NCBI GenBank assembly: GCA_938084745.1
Contig: CALKEZ010000014.1
Location: 1 to 53,499, forward strand
Source: an uncultured Gammaproteobacteria bacterium
GTDB lineage: Bacteria; Pseudomonadota; Gammaproteobacteria; Eutrophobiales; Eutrophobiaceae
Length of the DNA: 53,499 bases
Direction of reading: 5' to 3'
The notes under the pieces are model-generated. The model was given only the letters and a program-made list of their open reading frames with translations. It was not told the origin of the DNA and ran no database searches. Of the stretch, positions 29,690 to 39,553 are shown piece by piece. Each line of letters starts with the position of its first letter. Within the stretch, counting starts at the first letter, position 1. The position numbers and the translations under genes are program-made.

Positions 29690-31396
29690 TCAGGCAAGTC
29701 GTTCTTGTATAAACTGAATAGCGGTTGCCAGACTAATATTCTGGTTTTCGGTATCTGTCCGCGCCTTGTATTCAATTTCACCGCTATCCAGGCCGCGTTC
29801 ACTAAATACGAAACGATGTGGTATGCCAATCAGTTCCATGTCGGCAAACATGACGCCGGGGCGTTCCTGACGGTCGTCCAGAATAACGTCGATGCCGGCG
29901 GCACGCAGTTCTTCATAAAACGCCATCACAGCTTCACGCAGACGCACTGATTTATGCATATTGATGGGGATGAGTGCCAACTGAAAGGGTGCAAGTGCCA
30001 AAGGCCATACAATGCCCTTGTCATCATGGTTTTGTTCTATAGCGGCCGCGACAACGCGTGAGACACCAATACCATAACAACCCATGGTTAATGTGACGGC
30101 TTTGCCCTGCTCATCAAGGCAATTGGCCTTCATGCTGGCACTGTATTTCGTGCCGAGTTGAAAGATATGCCCCACTTCGATACCGCGTGCAAAGGATAAT
30201 TGTCCTGAACCATCTACCGCCATATCACCCTCACAAACATTGCGAATATCAACCGTAGTGGGCAGCGGTAAATCACGTTCCCAATTAACCCCAAGCAAGT
30301 GCTTACCATCAATATTAGCGCCGCAAGCAAAGTCGCTTATATTTCCAGCACTATGATCAACATAAACCGGTATCGTCAATGCAACCGGACCGATGGAGCC
30401 GACCTCGCAACCAATGCCGGGTTTGATTTGGGCATTATCCGCAAAGGTGAGTGGGCTCATTACACCGGCAAGTTTTTCGGCCTTAATGCTATTTAATTCA
30501 TGATCCCCTCTTAAGACCAATGCGATCAAACCGCCGTCTTCAGACTTAACGATTAATGTTTTCAGGCATTGCTCGGGTTTTATATGCAGGAAAGTACAGA
30601 GGTCTTCAATCGAGTGCTGATTTGGCGTATCAACCATTTCCTTTGCCAGAGTCGCTGGCGGGCGGGATTGTTCCGGTATCAGGGCCTCGGCTTGCTCCAG
30701 GTTGGCGGCATAATCGCTATTTTCGGAAAAAACGATTTGATCCTCCCCGGAATCGGCCAGCACATGAAATTCATGGGATTGGCTTCCGCCTATATTGCCG
30801 GAATCCGCCATTACTGCACGAAAGTTTAATCCCAAACGAGTGAATATGGTCGAATAGGTCGCATGCATCTGTTGATATGTTTCTTGCAAAGACGCATCAC
30901 TAAGATGAAAAGAGTAGGCGTCTTTCATCAGAAATTCACGCGCACGCATGATGCCAAACCGTGGTCGTATTTCGTCTCTGAACTTGGTTTGAATTTGATA
31001 CAAATTAATCGGCAGCTGCTTATAGCTTCGAATCTCACGTCGCACCAGATCCGTTATGATTTCTTCGTGCGTAGGGCCAAAGCAAAACTGTCGGTCATGC
31101 CGATCATTAATACGCAGCAGTTCCGGTCCATATTTTTCCCAGCGGCCTGACTCTTGCCATAATTCGGCGGGCTGGATGGCTGACATTTGTATCTCTTGTC
31201 CACCGGCATGATTCATTTCCTCTCGAACGACAGCCTCTACCTTACGTAATACACGCAAGCCCAGAGGTAACCAGGTATAAATGCCCGCCGCTAGTTGCCG
31301 TATCATTCCGGCGCGTAACATTAGCCGATGACTGATTATCTCGGCATCGGCGGGGGCTTCTCGTAAGGTGGCTGTCAATAACTGTGATGTTTTCAT
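29690..31396 (-). CDS. proS: Prolyl-tRNA synthetase
   Basis: Charges tRNA-Pro. The 568-residue protein is the bacterial long form: class II motifs in the catalytic core ([20 protein letters not shown] near 137-156 and the late [17 protein letters not shown]), an editing INS domain between about 220 and 400 with [19 protein letters not shown], and a C-terminal anticodon-binding domain ([18 protein letters not shown]). Its ATG at 31396-31394 lies opposite the start of a possible ilv leader peptide. Confidence 0.97.
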   Translation of the reverse strand: MKTSQLLTATLREAPADAEIISHRLMLRAGMIRQLAAGIYTWLPLGLRVLRKVEAVVREEMNHAGGQEIQMSAIQPAELWQESGRWEKYGPELLRINDRHDRQFCFGPTHEEIITDLVRREIRSYKQLPINLYQIQTKFRDEIRPRFGIMRAREFLMKDAYSFHLSDASLQETYQQMHATYSTIFTRLGLNFRAVMADSGNIGGSQSHEFHVLADSGEDQIVFSENSDYAANLEQAEALIPEQSRPPATLAKEMVDTPNQHSIEDLCTFLHIKPEQCLKTLIVKSEDGGLIALVLRGDHELNSIKAEKLAGVMSPLTFADNAQIKPGIGCEVGSIGPVALTIPVYVDHSAGNISDFACGANIDGKHLLGVNWERDLPLPTTVDIRNVCEGDMAVDGSGQLSFARGIEVGHIFQLGTKYSASMKANCLDEQGKAVTLTMGCYGIGVSRVVAAAIEQNHDDKGIVWPLALAPFQLALIPINMHKSVRLREAVMAFYEELRAAGIDVILDDRQERPGVMFADMELIGIPHRFVFSERGLDSGEIEYKARTDTENQNISLATAIQFIQERLA

Positions 31397-31466
31397 GTAT
31401 GGGTTTATACTTAGTAAAATTATAGTGTTATTCGATTCCGAGAATTTATTTCTGGTTTTTATTTAG
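31395..31466 (+). CDS. Possible Ile/Leu/Val-rich leader peptide upstream of ilvB
   Basis: A 23-codon frame reading [14 protein letters not shown]..., with ten Ile, Leu or Val codons, starts inside the end of proS (opposite strand) and stops 211 bases before ilvB. Leader peptides of this type attenuate ilv operons in enterobacteria. Against it: there is no Shine-Dalgarno and AT-rich DNA readily yields such residues. A ten-pair AT-rich hairpin lies between it and ilvB. Confidence 0.25.
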   Translation: MYGFILSKIIVLFDSENLFLVFI

Positions 31467-31554
31467 CGAATATTACCCGGCACGGCACTATAAACGGAAT
31501 TAATCTACAGGGTAAGTAGTACCGAATTGATTCAATAATGTTTAGCTCTTTTCA

Positions 31555-31587
31555 AGGTTAATTGTGTTGTTTTTGTCAATTAAGCCT
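31555..31587 (+). other. AT-rich hairpin in ilvB leader region
   Basis: AGGTTAATTG (31555-31564) pairs with CAATTAA and, after one bulged G, CCT (31577-31587) around a T-rich loop. No T-tract follows, so a terminator role is unlikely; it may be part of an RNA leader of the ilv operon. Downstream, CACTTGACCTGACCCC at 31602-31617 resembles a motif I recall near REP/IS200-type remnants and also contains a -35-like TTGACC. Confidence 0.3.
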
Positions 31588-31677
31588 AATATCTAATACA
31601 TCACTTGACCTGACCCCGGAATCTCAGTAACTTCCCGCAGTTTCGACGTAACAAAATACAGGTAATTAATAAGTCCA

Positions 31678-33405
31678 GTGGCTAAAAAGAGAGAAATACT
31701 TCGCGGCGCAGAAATTTTCTGTCGCGCGCTCAAAGATGAAGGGGTCAAACACTTGTTTGGGTACCCTGGTGGTGCCGTATTGCATATCTATGACGAGCTT
31801 TATAAACAGGATGCTGTACAACATATCCTGGTGCGTCATGAGCAAGGCGCGACGCATGCTGCTGATGGTTATGCACGTGCGACTGGAAAACCCGGTGTGG
31901 TACTGGTTACCTCGGGTCCGGGAGCCACCAATGCCGTAACCGGCATTGCGACAGCCTTTATGGATTCCATCCCGCTCGTTGTTTTCACCGGACAAGTCCC
32001 GACGCATATGATTGGTAACGATGCATTTCAGGAAGTTGATGCCATCGGTATCACGCGCCCCTGTGTGAAACATAATTTTTTGGTCAAGGATGTAAAAGAC
32101 CTGGCCAAAACCATTAAAAAAGCCTTCTATGTTGCCACCAGTGGTCGGCCCGGTCCGGTCGTGGTTGATATCCCGAAGGATATTACGGCAGATTCCTGTG
32201 AATACGATTACCCGAAGGAAGTTGAGATGCGTTCTTATCGACCGGTGGTAAAAGGACATCCCGGCCAAGTAAAGAAAGCAGCAAAATTAATTCTGTCCGC
32301 CAAAAAGCCGATGATTTATTCCGGTGGTGGTGTCATTCTCGGCGAAGCCAGCAAGGAGCTGATTGAGTTTTCAAGGCTATTAGGTTATCCGATTACCAAT
32401 ACCTTGATGGGGCTAGGTGCGTTTCCGGCCACCGATAAACAGTTTATTGGTATGCTGGGTATGCATGGTACCTATGAAGCAAACATGGGCATGCACCATT
32501 GTGATGTGCTGATAGCTATCGGGGCTCGCTTCGATGATCGGGTAACGGGCGATTTGGAAAAATTTTGTCCCTACGCCAAGATTGTACATATTGATGTTGA
32601 TCCTTCATCTATCGCCAAGAACGTTCCGGTTGATATCCCCATCGTCGGTGATGTTAAACACGTCCTGACCGATTTAATCGATCTCATCAAAAATGATAAA
32701 GACAAGCCTGATGCGAAATCACTTAAATCATGGTGGCAACAGATCCATGATTGGAAGGCGATCGATTGTCTGAAGTTTGATCGCACAACCGATGTCATTA
32801 AGCCACAGTATGTGGTCGAAAAATTGTGGGAGTTAACCAAGGGTGATGCTTATGTCACATCGGATGTTGGACAACATCAAATGTGGGCAGCGCAGTTTTA
32901 CCCGTTTGATAAACCACGCCGATGGATAAACTCGGGCGGTTTAGGCACCATGGGTTTTGGTCTTCCGGCCGCTATGGGCGTTAAACTCGCTTTTCCGGAT
33001 GAAACCGTCGCCTGTATCACCGGCGAAGCAAGTCTGGTCATGTGTATTCAGGAATTATCGACCTGTCTGCAATACAACACACCGGTCAAGATCGTCAGTC
33101 TGAACAATCGTTATATGGGCATGGTACGTCAATGGCAGGAATTCTTTTATTCCAGTCGTTATTCGCACTCCTATATGGAAGCCTTGCCTGATTTTGTCAA
33201 AATGGCAGAGAGCTACGGCCATGTTGGTATGCGTATTGAAAAAACCAGCGATGTTGAAGGTGCTTTAAAAGAAGCGCTTGCCATGACCGACCGCACGGTG
33301 TTGATGGATTTTGTGACTGACCAGACAGAAAATGTTTATCCGATGATAGCGTCAGGAAAAGGCCATCATGAGATGCATCTGCAGCCTGAACGGGAACTCG
33401 CTTAA
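31678..33405 (+). CDS. ilvB: Acetolactate synthase, large catalytic subunit
   Basis: The first common step of branched-chain amino acid synthesis, a TPP- and FAD-dependent condensation of pyruvate. The 575-residue protein has the catalytic glutamate region VRHEQGATHAADGYARATG, the FAD-domain segments, and the TPP motif TGEASLVMCIQELSTC...LNNRYMGMVRQW. TPP site carries GEAS rather than GDGS; I recall GE-type variants in many proteobacterial homologues. The start is GTG at 31678: an in-frame stop lies 15 bases upstream and AGGTAA is at 31660-31665. Confidence 0.96.
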   Translation: MAKKREILRGAEIFCRALKDEGVKHLFGYPGGAVLHIYDELYKQDAVQHILVRHEQGATHAADGYARATGKPGVVLVTSGPGATNAVTGIATAFMDSIPLVVFTGQVPTHMIGNDAFQEVDAIGITRPCVKHNFLVKDVKDLAKTIKKAFYVATSGRPGPVVVDIPKDITADSCEYDYPKEVEMRSYRPVVKGHPGQVKKAAKLILSAKKPMIYSGGGVILGEASKELIEFSRLLGYPITNTLMGLGAFPATDKQFIGMLGMHGTYEANMGMHHCDVLIAIGARFDDRVTGDLEKFCPYAKIVHIDVDPSSIAKNVPVDIPIVGDVKHVLTDLIDLIKNDKDKPDAKSLKSWWQQIHDWKAIDCLKFDRTTDVIKPQYVVEKLWELTKGDAYVTSDVGQHQMWAAQFYPFDKPRRWINSGGLGTMGFGLPAAMGVKLAFPDETVACITGEASLVMCIQELSTCLQYNTPVKIVSLNNRYMGMVRQWQEFFYSSRYSHSYMEALPDFVKMAESYGHVGMRIEKTSDVEGALKEALAMTDRTVLMDFVTDQTENVYPMIASGKGHHEMHLQPERELA

Positions 33406-33407
33406 TC

Positions 33408-33899
33408 ATGCGCCACATTCTTTCTTTACTTCTGGAAAATGAAGCCGGGGCCTTATCGCGTGTTGCAGGTTTATTCTCAGCGCGAGCATTCAATATTGAA
33501 TCACTGACTGTTGCACCAACAGAAGATCCAACAATTTCACGTATGACGGTCGTAACCAGTGGCTCGGATGCGATTATTGAACAAATAACCAAACAACTTA
33601 ATAAACTGGTCGATGTGGTTAAGGTTGTAGACCTTAATGAGTATCGTCATATTGAGCGCGAACTGATGCTGATCAAGCTGACAGCACAAAAAGAAGAGCG
33701 TGATGAAGCGAAACGCATGGTTGAGATTTTTCGTGGGCGCATTATTGATGTGACCGAAAATACCTACACCATAGAAATGACAGGCACGGGTGAAAAACTT
33801 GATGCTTTTATAGAAGCACTGGGTGACAGCATGATCCTTGAGGTTGTACGTTCCGGTGTGTCTGGCATATCACGTGGCGATAAAGCCATTCAATCCTAG
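33408..33899 (+). CDS. ilvN: Acetolactate synthase, small regulatory subunit
   Basis: A 163-residue partner of the large subunit. The N-terminal ACT domain reads HILSLLLENEAGALSRVAGL (residues 3-22), which binds valine for feedback inhibition, with NIESLTVAPTEDPTISRMT beyond it; the C-terminal domain is of the IlvH/IlvN type. It begins two bases after the ilvB stop. The name ilvH would fit equally; I choose by position only. Confidence 0.95.
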   Translation: MRHILSLLLENEAGALSRVAGLFSARAFNIESLTVAPTEDPTISRMTVVTSGSDAIIEQITKQLNKLVDVVKVVDLNEYRHIERELMLIKLTAQKEERDEAKRMVEIFRGRIIDVTENTYTIEMTGTGEKLDAFIEALGDSMILEVVRSGVSGISRGDKAIQS

Positions 33900-33907
33900 A
33901 TTTTTAA

Positions 33908-34951
<1,044 letters not shown>

Positions 34952-34958
34952 TAATACT

Positions 34959-35025
34959 GGAATGTTAAGAGTGAAACGTAACAAGCAACTAACAAACGCT
35001 TAACAATTACGTTTCCCTTCATTCC
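34959..35025. repeat. Long imperfect inverted repeat between ilvC and the psd-like gene
   Basis: The 97-base gap is almost entirely a fold-back: GGAATG (34959-34964) pairs with CATTCC (35020-35025), AAG with CTT, GAAACGTAA (34973-34981) with TTACGTTTC (35007-35015), and an inner AAGC (34983-34986) with GCTT (34998-35001). The following bases TTTAATTATTTAT are T-rich but not a clean tract. It may be a weak terminator, an mRNA processing or stability element, or a palindromic remnant. Confidence 0.55.
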
Positions 35026-35048
35026 TTTAATTATTTATCTATACAGCC

Positions 35049-35702
35049 ATGCCCAGTAATCGTTACCCTTTTATTGCGCGTGAAGCCTGGTTAGTCTTAT
35101 TTGTTTTACTTGGGTTGACTGTTCTTACGCAGTTCCTGCTTGGTCCTGTTGCGTTTAGTATTGCTGCCACGCTTGTTTTGATAACGGCGTATTTTTTTCG
35201 CGACCCGTTTCGTGTCATTCCTTCACAACCGCTTGCCATCGTCAGTCCGGTACATGGCATTGTTACCTTAATTGAAGAAGCCGAAGAGATACGTTTACAC
35301 AGCAAAACAATCCGGGTGCAGATAAAAATGCGCTTTCATGATATTTACTCTTTTCGTAGCCCAATTGAAGCGAAGGTAATAAATCAATGGTGTTCAGCAC
35401 CAGATAAGAATGATGCATCACGGCATTTCGATATACATCTGAAGTCAGATGAAGGCGATGATGTTGTTACTGCTATAAGACTAAATGATATTACGCCCCG
35501 TTTTCATATGTATTTGCATTCCGGTGAGCGGGTAGGACAGGGACAACGTTGTGGCTATTTTTACTTTGGTGGTGTGGTAGATGTATTTATGCCAATACAA
35601 TCCAAAGTACAGGTAGAGGTTGGTCAATATGTTGAATCTGGCAGTACGGTTCTGGCTCAAATTATACATTCCGAAGTTGCAAGTGTTATTCACGACATCT
35701 AA
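35049..35702 (+). CDS. Phosphatidylserine decarboxylase-like protein lacking the catalytic serine
   Basis: A 217-residue homologue of the short, processed type of Psd: a membrane-anchored N-terminus (about 13-48), FFRDP at 49-53, SPVHG at 66-70 (usual SPADG), and a C-terminal barrel. Canonical DVHVNRxP is DIYSFRSP at 98-105, and the autocleavage FGS is FGGV at 173-176, so Gly175 stands where the serine that becomes the pyruvoyl group should be. Processing and decarboxylation therefore look impossible; I infer a pseudoenzyme or a lipid-binding partner. It sits in the usual psd slot between ilvC and pssA. Confidence 0.85.
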   Translation: MPSNRYPFIAREAWLVLFVLLGLTVLTQFLLGPVAFSIAATLVLITAYFFRDPFRVIPSQPLAIVSPVHGIVTLIEEAEEIRLHSKTIRVQIKMRFHDIYSFRSPIEAKVINQWCSAPDKNDASRHFDIHLKSDEGDDVVTAIRLNDITPRFHMYLHSGERVGQGQRCGYFYFGGVVDVFMPIQSKVQVEVGQYVESGSTVLAQIIHSEVASVIHDI

Positions 35703-35808
35703 CGCAGTCTGATATTTATCAAATAATTCATCGCTGCCTTTAAGAAAACACGTTTCAAAGGTACACTCCATCGTAGTTTAGTAATATTAACCATAGGATA
35801 AAAATAGC

Positions 35809-36573
35809 GTGACTAAATATAGACGTGGAATTTATTTGTTGCCGAACCTATTCACCACTGGTGCGTTGTTTGCCGGATTCTATTCCATCGTTGCCGCAAT
35901 GAACGAACACTTTGAACTTGCCGCCATCGCTATTTTTGTTGCCATGGTTCTCGATGGTATGGATGGACGTATTGCACGTCTGACCAATACGACGAGTGAG
36001 TTCGGCATGCAATACGATAGCTTGTCCGACATGGTCTCTTTCGGGCTGGCGCCGGCATTGATTATGTATCAATGGGCATTATCCGATATCGGTAAGCTGG
36101 GTTGGTTAGCTGCGTTTGTCTACACTGCGGCTGCTGCCTTAAGACTGGCTCGATTTAACACGCAGGCGACGAGCATTGATAAACGCTATTTTCAGGGGCT
36201 ACCGAGTCCGGCAGCAGCGGCAGTATTAGCCGGCATGATCTGGTTTGGTACCAGCTATGGTTTAACCGATGGTACGACAGTATTGATATTTTGTTTTCCG
36301 ACGACCTTGCTGGTTGGTATCTTAATGGTCAGTAATATTCGTTATCATAGTTTCAAGCAACTTGATTTGAAGGGGCAGGTGCCCTTCATGATGGTACTGG
36401 TCATTATCCCGGTTTTTGTTTTGATTGCCGTCGAGCCACCACTTATCCTCTGTTTAATAACCTCGCTTTACGCTATATCAGGTCCGATATTGACGTTGGT
36501 ATTAATTCGTAAACATCGCGAGTCGCGAAAATCGAGTGATGTGTCGAGTGATGTGGATGAAGGAAACACTTGA
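35809..36573 (+). CDS. pssA: CDP-diacylglycerol-serine O-phosphatidyltransferase
   Basis: Makes phosphatidylserine from CDP-diacylglycerol and serine in the inner membrane. The 254-residue protein has about seven to eight hydrophobic segments and the CDP-alcohol phosphotransferase signature complete: DGRIAR (52-57), Gly66, Asp70 and Asp74. It starts at GTG 35809, which is followed directly by a basic N-terminus leading into LLPNLFTTGALFAGF, typical of the family. The C-terminus is polar. Confidence 0.93.
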   Translation: MTKYRRGIYLLPNLFTTGALFAGFYSIVAAMNEHFELAAIAIFVAMVLDGMDGRIARLTNTTSEFGMQYDSLSDMVSFGLAPALIMYQWALSDIGKLGWLAAFVYTAAAALRLARFNTQATSIDKRYFQGLPSPAAAAVLAGMIWFGTSYGLTDGTTVLIFCFPTTLLVGILMVSNIRYHSFKQLDLKGQVPFMMVLVIIPVFVLIAVEPPLILCLITSLYAISGPILTLVLIRKHRESRKSSDVSSDVDEGNT

Positions 36574-36603
36574 ATTTCATTTAAATATCGCTATATTCGA
36601 ATC

Positions 36604-36696
36604 ATGCGTTTAAATCTTCAAACATTCAGTGTTCCCCGTATTAGCTGTTCATTAGCACAGTCTGCTCTGCTACGCCTGTCATTTCTTCTGCCCTGA
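36604..36696 (+). CDS. Possible leucine-rich leader peptide of leuA
   Basis: A 30-codon frame between pssA and leuA reads MRLNLQTFSVPRIS... and ends ALLRLSFLLP; eight codons are Leu, five of them among the last nine. Its stop codon falls in the loop of a small hairpin, and a second hairpin follows, a layout like amino-acid attenuators. Against it, no Shine-Dalgarno precedes the ATG and the second hairpin lacks a clean T-tract. Confidence 0.35.
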   Translation: MRLNLQTFSVPRISCSLAQSALLRLSFLLP

Positions 36697-36754
36697 GGGG
36701 CACATAAACGTATTTAAAAACCTGTTGTTGTACTGCGTTTACTAAAGCGCAAGT
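36689..36754 (+). promoter_or_regulatory. Two hairpins in the leuA leader, possible attenuator
   Basis: TGCCC (36689-36693) pairs with GGGCA (36698-36702) around a TGAG loop. Further on, ACTGCGTTT (36732-36740) pairs with AAAGCGCAAGT (36744-36754) with two bulges and a three-base loop, followed by TTTCCTGTTTG. The pair lies between the leucine-rich frame and leuA, and the remainder to 36816 shows only the leuA ribosome site (GGAG and GAGAG). Confidence 0.35.
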
Positions 36755-36816
36755 TTCCTGTTTGAATTGCACAGTTTATCAACTTAGACTGCGCATAAGT
36801 ATTGGAGTAGAGAGTA

Positions 36817-38352
36817 ATGAAGGACAAATTAATCATTTTTGACACCACTTTGCGTGATGGTGAGCAAAGCCCCGGGGCTTCGATGACGAAGGATGAAAAG
36901 CTTCGTATTGCCAAGGCTCTGGAGAAGATGCGGGTCGATATAATTGAAGCCGGTTTTCCGATTGCCAGTCCGGGCGATTTTGAAGCGGTAAAGGCGGTTG
37001 CTGAATTGATCACCGAGAGCACCGTGTGTGGCTTGGCTCGCGCGCTGGATAAGGATATTGACCGTGCTGCGGAAGCATTAAAACCGGCCAGATCATCACG
37101 TATTCATACCTTTCTCGCAACATCGCCGATACACATGCGTGAAAAATTACGCATGGAACCGGATCAGGTGGTCGAACAGGCCGTGCATGCGGTAAAGCGC
37201 GCCAGAAACTATACCGATAATGTCGAGTTTTCTCCTGAAGATGCGGGTCGTTCCGAGTTTGATTTTTTGTGTCGTGTCATCGAAGCGACTATCGATGCCG
37301 GTGCGACGACGATTAATATCCCCGATACGGTCGGTTATAACCTGCCGCAGTTTTTTGGCGATTTGATCGGTAAGTTAATTGGAAATATTCCTAATTCTGA
37401 CAAGGCTGTCTTTTCTGTACATTGCCATAACGATCTGGGTTTGGCCGTGGGCAATTCATTAGCAGCGGTATTGAATGGTGCGCGACAAGTGGAATGCACG
37501 ATTAACGGTTTAGGTGAACGTGCAGGTAATGCCGCACTTGAAGAAGTGGTTATGGCGGTGCGCACACGCAGAGATGTCTTTAGTTGTGATACCGATCTTG
37601 ATACGACCCAGATTATGCATTGTTCGCGTTTGGTCTCAACCATAACCGGTTTTCCGGTACAGCCCAATAAAGCGATTGTTGGCGCGAATGCCTTCGCCCA
37701 TGAATCGGGGATACATCAGGACGGTGTGTTAAAGAGTCGTGAGACGTATGAAATCATGCGTGCCGAAGATGTGGGCTGGAATGCCAATCGCATGGTATTG
37801 GGTAAACACTCTGGTCGTAACGCCTTTCGTTCACGTTTGGAAGAATTAGGTATCACCTTTGAGAAGGAAGAAGAACTTAATGCCGCGTTTTCCCGCTTCA
37901 AGGAATTAGCCGACAAGAAGCATGAAATTTTCGACGATGATTTACAGGCATTAGTCAGTGACACACTTCAGGAAGGTGCTGATGAGTGGATTAAACTGGT
38001 TTCACTTAAAGCAAGTATTGAAACCGGTGAGATACCTAAAGCAGAGATTACACTTTCTATTGATGGTAAAGAAAAACATGCCCGTGCTGAAGGTGGTGGT
38101 CCGGTTGATGCGACCTTCAAGGCCATTGAGAGCCTGATTGAGAGCGGTTGCAATTTACTGCTCTATTCGGTGAACAACATCACTACCGGGACAGATTCAC
38201 AAGGCGAAGTGACTGTGCGAATAGACCGGGAAGGACGCATTGTTAATGGCCTGGGTGCGGATACTGATATTGTGACGGCCTCAGCCAAAGCGTATATCAA
38301 TGCATTAAACAAAGTGTTTAATGTAAGCGAACGCGCGCATCCACAGGTCTAA
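36817..38352 (+). CDS. leuA: 2-isopropylmalate synthase
   Basis: The committing step of leucine synthesis: condenses 2-ketoisovalerate with acetyl-CoA. The 511-residue protein has the catalytic TIM barrel with [17 protein letters not shown] (7-23), [31 protein letters not shown], and [15 protein letters not shown], then a C-terminal LeuA dimer/allosteric domain (about 390-500) that binds leucine. Length matches the long, feedback-regulated form. It is fed by the ilv products encoded upstream. Confidence 0.97.
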   Translation: MKDKLIIFDTTLRDGEQSPGASMTKDEKLRIAKALEKMRVDIIEAGFPIASPGDFEAVKAVAELITESTVCGLARALDKDIDRAAEALKPARSSRIHTFLATSPIHMREKLRMEPDQVVEQAVHAVKRARNYTDNVEFSPEDAGRSEFDFLCRVIEATIDAGATTINIPDTVGYNLPQFFGDLIGKLIGNIPNSDKAVFSVHCHNDLGLAVGNSLAAVLNGARQVECTINGLGERAGNAALEEVVMAVRTRRDVFSCDTDLDTTQIMHCSRLVSTITGFPVQPNKAIVGANAFAHESGIHQDGVLKSRETYEIMRAEDVGWNANRMVLGKHSGRNAFRSRLEELGITFEKEEELNAAFSRFKELADKKHEIFDDDLQALVSDTLQEGADEWIKLVSLKASIETGEIPKAEITLSIDGKEKHARAEGGGPVDATFKAIESLIESGCNLLLYSVNNITTGTDSQGEVTVRIDREGRIVNGLGADTDIVTASAKAYINALNKVFNVSERAHPQV

Positions 38353-38363
38353 GCGTAAACGCC

Positions 38364-39062
38364 ATGCAATCGTATCAACGACAATACCTGAAGCAGATGG
38401 GGGTTGATGTCTGGTTGGATAAAAACACGGCAGCTTCAGCCAGTGTCAGAAGTGATGTTGAACAACACGCCGCTAGTGAAGATAAACCAGCACCGTTATT
38501 ACCGGAAGGGTTAGCGCGACTTGCAAAACAAGTCGCGGTTTGTCAGCAATGCAGTCTGCACGAATCACGCACCCAAACCGTGTTTGGTATCGGCAATCCT
38601 GATGCAGACTGGTTAGTGATAGGTGAAGCACCTGGTGCGGATGAAGATCGACAGGGAGAACCCTTTGTCGGTCGTGCCGGACGATTATTAAACTCAATGT
38701 TACTGGCGATGGGTTTGCAAAGAGAACAGGTATTCATTGCGAACATTCTAAAATGCAGACCACCGGATAATCGCGATCCCAAACCGGAAGAAGTGCTGGC
38801 GTGTGAATCGTATCTACGCCAACAGATCGAGCTAATCAAACCCAAAATTATCCTGGCTGTCGGACGTATTGCAGCACAAAATCTGTTAAAGCTGGAAACA
38901 CCGATAGGCAAGATGCGCGGTCAACGTTATCAATATCCTGCTAGTGAGTTGCCGGTTATTGTCACTTACCATCCGGCGTATTTATTACGTTCACCGCGTG
39001 AAAAACGCAAGGTTTGGGAAGATCTGAAATTTGCGATGCAGACCTACAAGGCGCTGGTATGA
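38364..39062 (+). CDS. Uracil-DNA glycosylase, type 4 (iron-sulfur)
   Basis: Removes uracil from DNA. The 232-residue protein is a family 4 enzyme: four cysteines for a 4Fe-4S cluster at 60, 63, 131 and 147; motif [21 protein letters not shown] near 87-106; and the late motif [11 protein letters not shown]. The N-terminal 45 residues are a low-similarity extension. It starts eleven bases after leuA and overlaps rimI by four bases. Confidence 0.93.
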   Translation: MQSYQRQYLKQMGVDVWLDKNTAASASVRSDVEQHAASEDKPAPLLPEGLARLAKQVAVCQQCSLHESRTQTVFGIGNPDADWLVIGEAPGADEDRQGEPFVGRAGRLLNSMLLAMGLQREQVFIANILKCRPPDNRDPKPEEVLACESYLRQQIELIKPKIILAVGRIAAQNLLKLETPIGKMRGQRYQYPASELPVIVTYHPAYLLRSPREKRKVWEDLKFAMQTYKALV

Positions 39063-39553
39063 GTGCCGTTATTAAAGAGGCTGAACTGGCTATCAGACCG
39101 ATGCAAGATGAAGACGTTGATGTTGTTATAGCAATTGAAAATCAGGCTTATGAATACCCGTGGACTAAAACAATCTTTCAGGATTGTTTGCATGTCGGAT
39201 ATTGTTGCTGGGTTCTGGAGCGTGATGGTGTTTTGGTTGCTTATGGCGTGATGTCGGTTGCTGTGGGTGAATCGCATCTACTCAACCTGTGTGTCCATCC
39301 CGACTATCAGTCTACCGGTTTAGGCAAAGTACTGTTAACACATTTACTGGAACTGGCGCTGGAACATAATGCCTACATGACGTTTCTTGAAGTTCGTCCA
39401 TCAAACTTTGCAGCAATAAAGCTTTACTTTGATAATGGTTTTGATGAGGTCGGCGTGCGTCGAAATTATTATCCTGCCAGGATGGGACGTGAAGACGCAT
39501 TAATATTGGCCAAGACAGTCGTGAGAGATGATTATGAATTCCAAACAAAATAA
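39059..39553 (+). CDS. rimI: Ribosomal protein S18-alanine N-acetyltransferase
   Basis: A GNAT-fold acetyltransferase. In 164 residues it has the acetyl-CoA motif A region VHPDYQSTGLGKVLLTHLLE (R/Q-x2-G-x-G type), FLEVRPSNFAAIKLY and GVRRNYYP, all typical of RimI. The ATG at 39059 overlaps the upstream stop (ATGA); an earlier in-frame ATG at 39014 would add 15 residues without family match. Its C-terminus overlaps the start of cysM. Confidence 0.9.
   Translation: MSAVIKEAELAIRPMQDEDVDVVIAIENQAYEYPWTKTIFQDCLHVGYCCWVLERDGVLVAYGVMSVAVGESHLLNLCVHPDYQSTGLGKVLLTHLLELALEHNAYMTFLEVRPSNFAAIKLYFDNGFDEVGVRRNYYPARMGREDALILAKTVVRDDYEFQTK

Noticed and set aside
31666..32268. 200-residue open frame on the minus strand across ilvB
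   Set aside because: It is a shadow of the well-supported ilvB coding sequence with no recognisable motif.
32998..33060. GEAS in place of GDGS in the IlvB TPP motif as a sign of inactivity
   Set aside because: As I recall, GE-type variants are common in active proteobacterial acetolactate synthases, and the rest of the protein is intact.
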